NCBI RefSeq assembly: GCF_040436345.1
Contig: NC_133221.1
Span: 22,082,665-22,146,664, forward strand
Length of the DNA stretch: 64,000 bases
From: Pagrus major
Lineage: Eukaryota > Chordata > Actinopteri > Spariformes > Sparidae
Direction of reading: 5' to 3'
In this document: positions 11,850 through 42,700 of the stretch, piece by piece
Position numbering within the stretch: position 1 is the stretch's first letter
Layout: every line of letters begins with the position of its first letter
The notes under the pieces: generated by a model
Seen by the model: the letters and a program-made list of their open reading frames with translations, nothing else
Told to the model about the DNA's origin: nothing
Database searches by the model: none
Translations under genes and position numbers: made by a program

Positions 11850-14800
11850 CAAACTCCTTTCTACAAGTTTATTGAACTTTTTACTACAACACAATGGTTC
11901 ACATACAATACAGCATAGTGATGAGTCTATATATACAGAAATTATGCACGGTGATTCTTCACATAATCATGTTGACGCTACAGTATAGGCATACAGAAAT
12001 AAATAAAACAAACATTTCTCTGAACAAAGTTAGCATGTGCCTTTCTTTTGCATTTTACTATGTCATGGCACGCTATTTTACTTACAAGATTAACAATATA
12101 TAGCACATGTATTTTAGATATGTTGAAATCAGACAGTGGAACAGCAGGTGACGTTATAGTACACAATTCCCCTCCTTCAGATTTGTTGATTATACTTGAA
12201 ACATGATGTCAAATAGAGGGACTGCTTGGACACGTACAGTAGGGTCTGACCAGGAGCGGCTGAGGGATTTTTCTTTTCATTTTATGTCATACGGAAGAAT
12301 GGAGATGATATATACCATGTATAAAATGATGTTATTTGTTCGATGTTAGTTTCATCATTCTGTTCATCTGCTAAGCCTCGAAGAACACGCACTGACCTGA
12401 TTGTTCATCAGCAATCATCTTGTTTTGATGAGGAAGACGGTGGTGGTGGCCCACAGTGGCTGTGATTGTGTATGTGAAGCCCTGAGATGTTGTTAATGCC
12501 GGTAAGAGCATGACACAGAGCGGTGATGTCATGAATGAGGCTGCTAAGAATCAGACGACTGGGAACGACCTTCTGGGGCTAATTTACATGTAGGACAAGT
12601 CCATCATGGTTATAATACACTGGATTGAGGATTTTGGTAACTAAATATTCATAGATTCATAATCAAACCCTGAATAATCAGATCAGAGTCAACTTCTGAT
12701 CAAATATGTCTGGTCAAAGCTTAAACATAAAAAACAAATAGAAATCAAAATGAACTCTTTCTCTCACACAAGAGAGAACAGTCTAATCTGTCCTTTGACT
12801 CAGTGACTCAGCTCAGTCCATCTATCTCTTCATCGCCCACCTAAGGCGTGCTGCTTTCTTCTATCCTGATTGGCTGGTCAGGATTTTCTAACAGAAGAGT
12901 TACAGCACGGCCTGACAACAAGCTACAAACAACAAGCTTCTGTCCATCCCAGACTGGTGGCTGCTCAGCTGGGGACTGGTTTGCAGACACTCCCTAATCA
13001 CTGGACTTTTCATTGCCCTGATTTAAAAGCACTGAATCACTGATTTGAGATGTTACTTCACTTCTGTTTCCAAATCAGAATTGTGATAAGACAGGGTAGG
13101 TAAGTCGATAGTGTATCGTTGCACTATTCGAGGGTTTCAGGCATTATAATTTCAGCCTCATGGTTCCAAAAGTGAAAAATGCATCACGCACTTTTAAACT
13201 TTCTGGTCGTCTGCTGCACTAGAATAGTTGTGCGAGCACATTTTCAGCCCAGCTCTGATCCTGTCACATGTTGGAGAAGGAAACTGTGTATGAATGAACT
13301 TTAGGAGATCATAACTACTGCTCTAATAAGACTATTTTAAATCTACCTTCAGCTATTGGTGTACTCAAGTTGCGCCTTTCTCTAGAAACTCTAAGTTCAG
13401 CTCGTAATCAGCATTAAAAATGATGATGTCTTTGTATACTCTAATACGGATATAATGAGCTGCTCTAGAGGTAGTAATTACAAATGTATGTATGTGACGC
13501 CGTGTTAGTTTGATCACGAGAAATCAGCTCTTGTTAAGGCTCGGTATGAAGACTCACAAGGTGTGGGGGGGAGCCACATTAAATGGAGGTGGGCAGCATT
13601 ACCTGAAATGTACAATGGCATCATACAGCTGCAACATCACAGTACCAAAGCAATTAGAAAATGTTTCCTCGATGCAGATTTAAAGTCAGGGCTGCGTTTC
13701 CCTGATGCATGTTCCATCTTATGTCCTCTAGGGCACTGAGACCAGGTTCAGGATTAAGAGAAACCTCTCTATCTGTCTGTGTATGTGTGTGTGTGTGTGT
13801 GTAAGACATCTGTCGAAGTCGATCAGTCGACGCTTCACTCGCAGCATACCAGCTCCTGACTGGAATCAGGACACATGCAAAGATTTGAAAGCTAACCTGC
13901 TAAGCGACATGCATGCAGAGTGTAGGTCTTCTGTTACAAGCTGGCGTTACACACTATACTCTTATTTACGACAGAGAAAAAGGTCACGTCTGCCTACAGT
14001 ATGTCTTGTACATGATGCCCTTAAGAAGATGTGTGCAGGGGGACGGTGGAGGCTGTGCGTTAACACAAACAGTTGCTGGTCAAAAACCTCTACTGGAGTA
14101 TACAGCACTATTATTTACAACATGTGTAATCAGGGATGGAGTCCAGTTTCAGTTCAACCACCTCAGGAGGTAATAAGCATCTATGAGTTGATAAGTAAAA
14201 GTTCTGTGTTTAAAAAAAACATGTCTGATTGAACTGACTTCCTGTGCTGACTGAACTGGAGGAGACTGGACCCCAGTCCTGAGGGTGAGAGTGGTCACCA
14301 TGGGAGCAGGAGGGGCTTCATCTAGTTAGAGGACTACAGGGGCTACTGATCCTCATCATCATCATCATGAGTGATGCAGTGGAGGGACGGGGAGACAGGC
14401 TGCATGCAGATGGGAGGAGAGCGTCCTTGGACAGGTCAGGTACAGTGTTTGGTCGTCTTCTGGAGAGAGAGAAAAAATGTAAGTGATTGTTTGGAGAAAC
14501 ACAGAAATCTGTTAATACTTCTACTAATCTGTTTAATGTACAATGATGTTGTTTGGGTGCAGAGTGTCCATGAACGCATCAAGAGAGAAAAGAGTCCTCA
14601 CTCACAATTGCATTGCTGTGCAACACTAATTAAACTTTGACATCGAAAACATACAGTAAGCATAGTTGTTTAGTGATGGATGACCCATCTTAAGGTTCAG
14701 ATCATGTCAGTTGATTTTTATAACGTACTGACACAAACTGAAGGACAGAAATCCATCTAAAAGGATCTGGTTTAGAAAATGCAGCTAAATAAATCCAGTA

Positions 14801-14929
14801 AATCAAAATGCAGATGCTTTGTAGTTAATGTGCAATACCAATTGTACAGTCTAAGCTATTGCATTGTAAAATAAGACTTTAAGGTGCGTGTGTGTGTGAC
14901 TCAGTGTACTTTGTTAATTTACCATGGCA
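11850..14929 (-). other. probable 3' UTR and downstream region of kif5a
   Basis: On the minus strand this follows the kif5a stop codon. A canonical AATAAA (forward TTTATT at about 11868-11873) and a weaker ATTAAA near 14532 are the candidate poly(A) signals I noticed. The first would give a 3' UTR of about 3 kb, the second one of about 400 bases. I see no other gene. The frame at 13783-14232 has no family resemblance. Confidence 0.35.
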
Positions 14930-33259
<18,330 letters not shown>

Positions 33260-33480
33260 TGCGCAGATTCAAGGAGGAGGAAGGATGCTGCTGCTTTCTG
33301 CTGAGAGGAGGGATGCTGCCGAGGCGAGCAGGGGCCTGATGTGACGGTCCAAAATAAACGACGAGCAGTGCGCACTGACTCCGTCCTGCTTCGTCGAGAG
33401 GACGGTGGAGACGGTTTTATCCTGACAGGCTGAGACTAGGCTGCAATTTATTTATGCGCAGCTGGCTGGTGTTTTCTTGT
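33260..33480 (-). promoter_or_regulatory. kif5a: kif5a 5' UTR and proximal promoter (position only)
   Basis: This lies immediately upstream of the kif5a ATG and is moderately CpG-rich. No clear TATA box was seen, so the exact transcription start cannot be set from sequence. Confidence 0.4.
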
Positions 33481-35310
33481 CGCAGTGAGGCGGGCTAAAT
33501 TAGATGTCAAAGCGCAAAACGATTCCCTACATCATTAAAACCAGCGACTGTGATGTTGCTCGATTCTCCTTGTGGCTTTACTTGACGCTGTCTCTGTCTC
33601 TTCTGTGTTATTTTCTTTTGCTTGTCGGGTGCGGCGGTGGATGTGCGTCTGGGCCGGGTGAAGGTGAGATGCTGCTGGAAGGGCAGTGAGGTAAAGCTGC
33701 CACAGCGCCCTCTACAGACGGGTGAAGGAAGGGCGTGGTCTGCATCCGCCTCTTTAAAGTGGTACCCACAGCTCAGCATCCTCACAGACATGCGGGCGGA
33801 AACCAGAGCCCCGTGCTGCGGCGTCACATCCGAGCAGAGCCATGAAGGATGGCTTCATTACTTTCTGCAAAGCTGCTGCCAGGCCCCGCTGATGCAGTGA
33901 CTAATCATCACAGCCATATTTTGGCCCCTCTCCGATCCCTGACTGTATTTCTAGGAAGGTTCAAGAAACCATTATGGGAATGCAGTGGAGTTATTGATTA
34001 ACAGATGAGTTCAAGCTTCACCTTGGTGGAGCATTACAGTGTCTTATGACTCTGGGATGATGCAGCACAATGTCAAACCTGAAAAAAACAAAAACATTAC
34101 CACGCACATTTTAAAAATTACTCAGTCATTTAGAGTGAACATTTTAAATACTATTCAGAAAGCACTCATTGAGTGCAAATACCCACAATAAGGCTGCACA
34201 ATCCCATACATGTTTTTAATAAAAACATATTTACCTGCGTCAAAGATATTAACTCAATAGTCCACTTTTACAATATTACCAGATCCTAAAAGTCCCAGTT
34301 TTGACAGGATCCATGAGAAAAAATCAGCAGTTAATCAGTGACCTAATTTTCAATTTTAATGAAATCTGTGACCATTTGTTTTAGATATCCTCATAAAAAG
34401 CCAAATAAACAGAGAAAGGCAAACCCTGACCATGTTTAGAAACAATACGTATATATGCCTGCATCAAAAAATACACAAATATTGTACCAGATTTAAACTG
34501 GAGATTTTCAAAAAAGATCCTAAAAGTCCCAGATTTGAGCTGGTTGGCAGCTCGTGTCAGATGCTAACCCAAATCGTCAGTATCTGACGATCTGGGGATG
34601 AGACTCAGGAAGTTACATTTTGGTGCTTTAGAATCAGCAAAGCCCTAATTTTAAAAACCAGATCAAACAAATAGAACTGAGATCAGTTTTGTTTACGGTG
34701 GTAATAAACTGAGATTTGTGGGTTCCTGTTGTTTTCAGAAAGTAACATGTAGTTGCCCCTTGGTTGTACTTCTGGCAGTGTGACAGAGACTAGACTTAAA
34801 GAAATGACTGTGACTACAGTATACTGTTATATTAAAGGACAGTCCTCAATAGGATTAAAGAATGTGAGAGTTTACAGTAATTTAAATAGGTTTCAGCACT
34901 TTTTAAAAAATATATTTTTGGTGTAACAGGCAAGAACGTTTTGCTCATGTTCAATATATTCTTTCCAACCACATGTGAGTTAAAGGTAAATGCACATACC
35001 TATCAACTTGAAGTTCCTCACAACCATTTCAGAAGAGAAATCAACACGAAGTACATTTTCTGTAAATTGTTTAATATTAAATAAAAAAAGACTCCCATAT
35101 AAAAAAAGAAAGCTACAGTCCACAATTTAATCCTCTTTTCAAACATAAGTATTGAAAGCAAGGGGTAGAATGAGAAAAATACTTAATTACAATTCCCAGA
35201 AAAATTCACAATTCATTGTTTTCTCTCTTGTCTCTTTCTCTAACAATATAAAATCAAAATAAAACACATTAACTGTACATATGTACAAATCTCCAAGTGT
35301 AGAAATTGCA
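33481..35310. other. spacer between kif5a and mbd6; no gene recognised
   Basis: Both neighbours are on the minus strand, so this is upstream of kif5a and downstream of mbd6. CpG content is raised to about 33900 and AT-rich sequence follows. The words cctaaaagtccca...ttttga recur at about 34286 and 34519, hinting at a small local duplication. No coding exon was found. Confidence 0.4.
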
Positions 35311-36778
35311 TAATCTGCTTTCTTTTTCACTTTTCTTTATTCTTTTTTTTTGTTTGTTTTAATTTTTAAATACAGCTAGAGATGCCAGTACTCTTGGGGC
35401 AGGGCAGTGTGTGGAGGAGAGCTCAAACAGTGACATGAGGAGACAGACGGAGGATATCACTCCAAATCCACAGTAACACACGGACTTAACAGATCCACGT
35501 TAAGACATAATCACTCTGTGTTTCAGTTTTCCAGCCATTCGTTCAACCAATCAAAGGACATGCTGTACTCTACTCGGGATTCCTGCAAATACTCCATTTC
35601 ATTTCCAGACACTTATCTCCTGGCTGGCGGGTAGAAAGACTGGGTTGGTGTTAGGTGAACAGATATTAAATAGTCTCCATCACACCACAGCTACACGTAA
35701 TTCTTCACAGCAACAAATGACACAGCATGTGAAATGTTTTTTTTCAGTTCTTCAGAATTGTTACAGATCTGTTGTGGACCCTGCGAACGGTGAAAACTGG
35801 ATGTTGTCTTTATTTTCCTGACCTGTCTGACGTGTAATGACATGATTCAAAGAGTTTTACAAAAGAACTTCATTTTTTTTCTCAGTTCATAAAATTATTA
35901 GTGATGCACAAACCATTAAGGAACATCTCACAGGACATGTGGAATCATGATAAAAAGTTATTTTCTTAGAGTGTGAAGAAACCTGATACGCTGAACCACA
36001 TTATTTCCTTGGCTTGTCCCATATAGAGGTTATCTTATACTGTGAATGAAAACAAAAAAAATCAAGTCTGTTCCTTCTTACATTCCCTCCCAGCACCTCT
36101 GAAAACATTTCAGAATGTTTTGTTGAAATACAACCGCCATGTGTCTCTGCAAAGAGCCCTTTATCTTACAAACAGACAGGGTCTCGTTTACTACAATGAA
36201 AATAAATTCAACTAACGGTCGGACCAGCGAGGGGCTCAGCAATAGCACTGTTGTCCAACACACACTCAGACACGTAAAAAGACACACACACATCCACACA
36301 CGGATAGACACACTTTCAACAGAGAGCATCGTTCAAGTAGATGGGCTTTATCCTGACTCACAGTTACACACTGATGAGAACAAAACAGTACTCTTGTTTG
36401 TTTTTTTGTGTTTTCTCATTGATATAATTCTAACACCAACCATAGTTAACAGATTTCTCTGATCACAATGTCAAGCAACCATTATTTTGTGAACTAGACC
36501 TAAGTGAAAAAGTATCCACAACATTTCTCTTTAATTTTTTTCCCCACACTTTTTATAAATTAATTTCTCAGACTAGATCTTTCTCCTATGTGTTTATTTC
36601 ATAGTGGTTGCCATAACAATGGTTGACATGACAACGGCATAATATTAGTGCAGTTGAATTAAAAATAAAAGAAAGGTCTAAACAGTGGTGATGATGGTGG
36701 AGAGATGGAGGGGGGTAGAGAGGCGTCTGGCCGCCTTTCAATTGGTGAACAGCTCTGACTTACAGCTCCCTCCACCAA
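35311..36778 (-). other. mbd6: probable mbd6 3' UTR
   Basis: The stretch runs from the mbd6 stop codon to an AATAAA (forward TTTATT near 35336-35341). The sequence is AT-rich and non-coding in all frames. The end is inferred from this signal alone. Confidence 0.45.
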
Positions 36779-39700
36779 TCACTGCCTCTGAGACCTGGCG
36801 CCTCGTCGCCTCCTGCCGCGGACTGACCTCTCAGGCTTCAGCAGTGCCGTCTGGAACAAGAAAGAGAGAAATGATTGGCACGTTAGCCTTATCCCTTTCC
36901 AGTGCCTTACTGATTAAATGATTTTACTGCTGCAGTCAGAACTGCACAATCATTCAGTGTGGAACAAACCCACCAAGCTTCTGTTTTGTTCCCATCACGG
37001 GGTAAAAAGAGTGCACTGTAGCAGACAAAATACTGACTCTTAAGCTTGCAATGATTCAGTGTCTTGATTTTGCCATCCACCCTATTCCTAGCCACTGTGA
37101 TACCTTGCATGAATTAGGGTGTGACTTCTGGTGCATCCTATCACGCGGTTTCCATGATAACAAGACACTAATCCTCATTCTTAGAGCGAGCAGTACGGTG
37201 GATCATTCATTTATGAAGATATAGGTTAGCAACATAATTGTGTGAATACTACTAACAAAACAGTATTATTATTGCTTAGCACATTTAGCAAACGCTTCTA
37301 AAGTCTTGTAACTACTGCGGGTGTGTCAATTATTATGATACTTTTACCGACACTAGTTCCACCGAGCACCAGAATCCTTCATCATAAAACAAAAAATACA
37401 TCCACAAGTTTCCTGGGGTGGTTACCGGGGAAATTATTATGATCAAGAATGAACACTGAACCTAAGCTTTTATATGGATGAGAGATCCTTACCATAGAAA
37501 TTTTATGTACAGTTTTATGACAACTGGGCAACTCTGCTGATCATCTTTGCTACGATTGAAAGCTCCTAAAACAACACTCAACTAAATGGTGAGATTGTTT
37601 CCAAATGCCACTTTTATCCTTTAAGAAGATCCTTTTGACATTTCCTTTAAATGACATGTCTTTGTGCTAAGCTGTGATTGAGGGGTGATGATGGAAAATA
37701 TCACACAGAATTACCTTCACTTGTAGCTCTTTGTACTCTACAGCCATGCTAGTGGCTCTGTGATGGCATACTGAGCTAAATGCTGACTCCAGAATGCTAA
37801 CATGCTGATTCTTTGCAGGCATGTTTACCATCTTAGCTTGGTATGCTACTACAATAACATTTGCTAATTAGTACTAAAAACGTACAAAGTAAAAGTACGT
37901 AAAAGTACAGTTGAGGCTGACAGAAATGTCTTTAGTTATGCAGGCATTTCGTCAAACCAAAGTACTGAGAAAATAAAAAATGTTGACCTAATAATGGCGC
38001 TAGACCATTTAAGTGATTAAAATTCATCATAAGGAGGAGAACGTGAATGTCTGTACCAAATTTCATGATAATCCATCCTGTAGTTGTCACAGCATTTCAC
38101 TTAAAACCACAAATGTGCAACTCATGGTGGCACGAGAGGAAAAGCCAGAGGATTAGCTGCTAACATGGCTCTTACCGTAGCCTTGGTTTCCTCTAGTGCT
38201 GTAGCATCCATGTCTCTGAAGTCCTCTAACACATTCTGTAGCCTGATACACAAAGAAAGAAACATATTAGTTTGTTATAGCCAAATAAGCCTGAAGGGCT
38301 ATAACACTATATATTAAGTAACATCAGAAAAAGTATGTCTAAGGCACTGAGACATCACAGTACACTTTCTTGTAACTGGACAAGCCAACTTACGTTTGTT
38401 TCCTTTTCCTTCCTCTTCTGGCTCCACCCGCTGCTCCCGCTTGATCCTTGGGAGGCAGAATCAGAAACCACATTACAAAAACATCATGATGAATCATCCG
38501 ACTGAAAACCCTAACACTAACCCAAGTCAATCACAATGCTACATTTCCCTTTTTTTAAACATTCTTCAGTCCATACCAAAAATAAATTCCGGTGTCTCAG
38601 CAGGATCATTATGCAGGCTCACTGTGAGACATAATATCTTGCCTACAGGTTTGAAGTAAACAGGAGATGCTGGCACTCACCCTTCCCTGTTCTGTGTGCA
38701 GTAATGTCCCAGCCGTCTCCTCACTGGGCCTCCCACTGCATCCATCCCTGGGACTGAGGTACCCTGCATGGGGAAGATGCCCCTGCCTATCCACCCCTGC
38801 CTCCACATAGGGGCACACAGCCGCAGCGGGCCCAGTACAGTCTGTCTTAGCCTCCTCCAAGTATATAGGTGGCAGGGGAGGCTCTGGATGAGTATGTCCG
38901 TCTACCATGACTGGTTTCCTTTGTAAGGGTGGCGTAGAGCCGTCCTCAGTGGGTTTGGGAGTCCCCTGGGCTGGGGAATGAGCTGCTGCTTCCAGGCAGA
39001 GTCGGGATAAGTCTGGGTTGCGAAGGGAACAGGCCCGACGTGGGCTGAGGGAAACTGGGGCACTTGCCTGGGGCAGGGTTGGGATAGGGGTGGACGGAGT
39101 ATGGTGCTCCACTGGGAAAGAAACCGGCGGTAAGGCACAGAAGGGTGAAGTGGGGTCAGATGGCCCCATGTGGGCCCTGTCTTCTTGCTCTTTAGCACTG
39201 ACTTGAAGGAAGGAGGTATAAATAGTGTCCATGAAAGAGGTGTAGGGATCAATAACAGACCTTCCCTCAGATACTCGCTGTTGGGGTGGAGTGGGTTCTC
39301 GGGCAGGGGCTTGAGCTGGAACAGGACTGTGAACCACTTCGGGAGCCATCTGACTGGCTGGAATGTCTTCCTGTGGGGCAGGGCTTTGAGAGTCCTGCAA
39401 TGAGACTGGCTTCTCTCCTTCTGGGGGTGGTGCAAGGTTTAACTAGAGGAAAAAAGTTGAGGCAATCAATAACAGTCAGAGATCCCCCAAAAAAATGTTT
39501 TGATAAAATTAAGAAACATTTTGTGTTCTCATTGATGCAAAAGACTCCAAAAGAAAATCATTCACATTTCCTGACATATATACAAACCTGCCACAGACAA
39601 TTTATTACAGTGAGGATATAAAAAATTAAGTTAAAAAATGAACCATGTCCCAATAAAGTTTTTCTTTTTTTTGGCCCGGATACCTATCCGAGTCCTTCAG

Positions 39701-42700
39701 CCTTATGTTGATGCAGAGTCGGATCCAAAGCTTATATTTACCTAAACATTAGTTAAAAACGTAGCTACTCGATCCAATCAACTGAGGTTAACAGTTATAT
39801 TTAAGAGCTTAAATTATACTGTATATGAGTTACTGGACCTCTGAAATCGCTTGAGTGAAGCATCTTTACTCACAAAATATCTTTGGTTGAGTACAGACAC
39901 CAGCTGGAGGAGTTTAACTCAACAACAGCCAAGTTTAATAATAGCCTGTCAGAATTAACATTAATAAGACAGCTGATATGATCTGCCGAAAAAGGAAAAG
40001 CTGCTACCTGGATGTTTTGTACACAAAGAGACAGTTACAGTCAGAGTTTAGGAATTCATGACACCTGATTTTGCCACCAAGGTTGTCAGGACTTAAGAGT
40101 TTGTGAATATATTTGTGAGCACTGGCGTAAGTCTTAATTTTCACTTATATATGCAGTGAAGTTCTCAGTGTGGAGCCTGGTTATCATAAAAAGGAGAGCA
40201 TTGCTGCAACACTAGCAGACGGAGGTGAACAAAACATAATTGAGTGCAGTCAAGAAAGGATCGGCTCTATTTTAGCCAATGCAATTCCTTTAAAGTATAA
40301 CCAGATCGGCTCCAATAATGATCTTAAGGATCAGGACATCTCTAGTGAACATTAAAAGCATTGTAGAACAATCCAAATCCAAGTCCATAAGTCTGAATAC
40401 ACAGACCACTTTTGGCAGTAACATCTTGATTCGCTTTCTGTCATCGAGAACTATAGCGATTATATACATGGACAAGCACTTTATGAAGAAGAAGGATGAG
40501 AAAGTCAAGCTAGCTTCTGGGATAGCTGAACCATTTCACCAGAGCTCATTGAATCAATGTAGCGCTGGACGAAAAGGACAGAGCCTCTTGAATTTCACGT
40601 AATTTTGCATTTCTTCCCTGACTAATTAGTCTATTATTACCGGTTAATTGGTGCCGGGTTATTGAAAGCAAAATAAACCAAAACTGACATCCCCATTACC
40701 TACCTGTATGTTGTTGAGCAAGTTGATTGCTCCATCAGGACCCTGCAGCAGAGGCATGCCCAAAGCAGAGGTCTGGACTGAGGGCAGGAGGATTGAACCT
40801 GCTCCAATACCCAACATGTTATTGAGGCCCGTGATGGCAGAAAGATCTCCTACAAAGACACAAGTCATAGATGCTCTGAAAAATGTCTCACTGCTACAGA
40901 AAGGTTGCAGTATTTTACGTTTTAATACTGCGAAGTTAGACATTTTTGCTGGTATTATTTCATTTTTTCCCAAACATATATTTTTTAATCTTGAGAAAGA
41001 AGATAATGGAGTGTTACAGAGGGTCGGCATTAACTCACCTAATACAGCAGAGTTAAGCAGAGTGGGCAGTAACTGTTGGAGGATGGGGTTGTCCTTGCCT
41101 TGGAGAGATAGGGGGATGAGGGTGTCAACACCAGCATCAGTAGATACCTGGAGTACAGAAGAGTAGAGGAGGAGAGGATTAGAGTTTCAGGCAAACAATT
41201 ACAAAATAGTGAATGGAGAATAGTGACGAAAAAAAGGTAAATGCAGATGAAGAGAGAGACAGGACTCAAATGCTTGATATTTTTAAATGCAAAATTAAAA
41301 TTGTTACCAAAACAATGTGCATTCACACCTGAAGTATATTAAGATAGACTGTAACCAACCCAAACAAACCAGGTAGTTTAAGGAGGGCTTAATTTGAAAA
41401 TATTTTAAAGAAAACTGACATTTTAGCAGTAAAGGAAAACAGGTTGATGGATTACTCAGAAAAATAAGGCATGAGGAAACAATGGAGCAGCTGAGGAAAT
41501 TAGCTCATAGGTTTTTGTAGGGAAACTAGGAGGAGCACAGAGGAAATAGCTATAGGAGATAAGGGAGCCTACCTGAGGTTGGGTATGTTGGGTTTGCTGT
41601 GCAGGAGCTAAATGGGTGTGGGGAGGTGGGTGGAGCTCGGCAGAGCTCAGGGCAGCAGTGAGCAAGGCAGGGCTGAGGGGCAGGAAGGCTGCGGGGGGAG
41701 GAGGAAGAGCGGCAGGAAAGAGCAGAGACTGCAGGGCTTGAACGGAGCCCTCAGCTCCAGGAGGAATGGAAAGAAGGCCCTGGACAACCTCCAGGAGGCC
41801 TGGTCCAGGCAGGGTTGATGGATCCAGGAGGCCAGAGGTCTTATCCAGGGTGAGACCCTCCAATGTGGTGGGGATCTGCTGTGGCTGCTGGAGAGGAACT
41901 TCCAAGCTGACCTGGCTCAACTGACCCAGCCCAGATAGAGGTAACAAAGGCGCATGCTGTTGCCCTAGCAACAAGGACGCCATAAGCAGAGCCTGAAGGC
42001 TAGGTTTTTCTGTCAGACCTAAATCAGCTTCCTGTCCTGGGGTAGGGGTTGAGGCTGGGGCAGGGAGTGGGTTCAGCAGGCCCAAAAGGTTCAGAGGCAG
42101 CTCCCCTTGAGCACCACTCAACAAGGGCAACAGGGGAAACAGAGGGTTATTGTTTATCTGCTGTTGCTTCTGTTGTTGATCCTGGTTTTGCTGCTGTGTG
42201 TCTTGTTGGTGTATCAGTAGCTGCTGCTCTGATTGCTGCTGCTCTGCAAGATTCTGTGGTGTAGCATTGGCAGGGGGCATCTGTGCATGTTGCCCTCCCA
42301 ACCACAGCCCCCCAAGGGGCAATGAAGCCAGGACTGTAGGGTCCAGGAGGGATGGTAGACCACCTGTGGATGACAGCAGCTGCAGCAGCTGCTCCTGGTT
42401 CATGAACGGAAAGGCCTCTGCCAGAGGTAAGGGAGTGGTTGAGTCACCCACAGCTGAAGGTGTATGAGGACTGTGATTGTCCCCGAGACGAGAGGAGACA
42501 GCGGACCCGGGGCTGGTGTCTGCTGGAGATTTGGTCACTATGGAGACCTTCGGGTCTACACATCTAGGCTCCTCTGGCCCTGTGGGAGAGACATGAATCA
42601 TTCACATGTGGTCTACAGTCTGGTCAACCTATCAATCAGTTAACATATTTTATAAAAGAGTCATGCGTTAGCAACAAGACAGTATTACATTTTCAAGCTA

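Noticed and set aside
13783-14232. 149-codon plus-strand frame
   Set aside because: It lies opposite the kif5a 3' region, has mixed composition with no recognisable domain, and overlaps another frame of similar quality.
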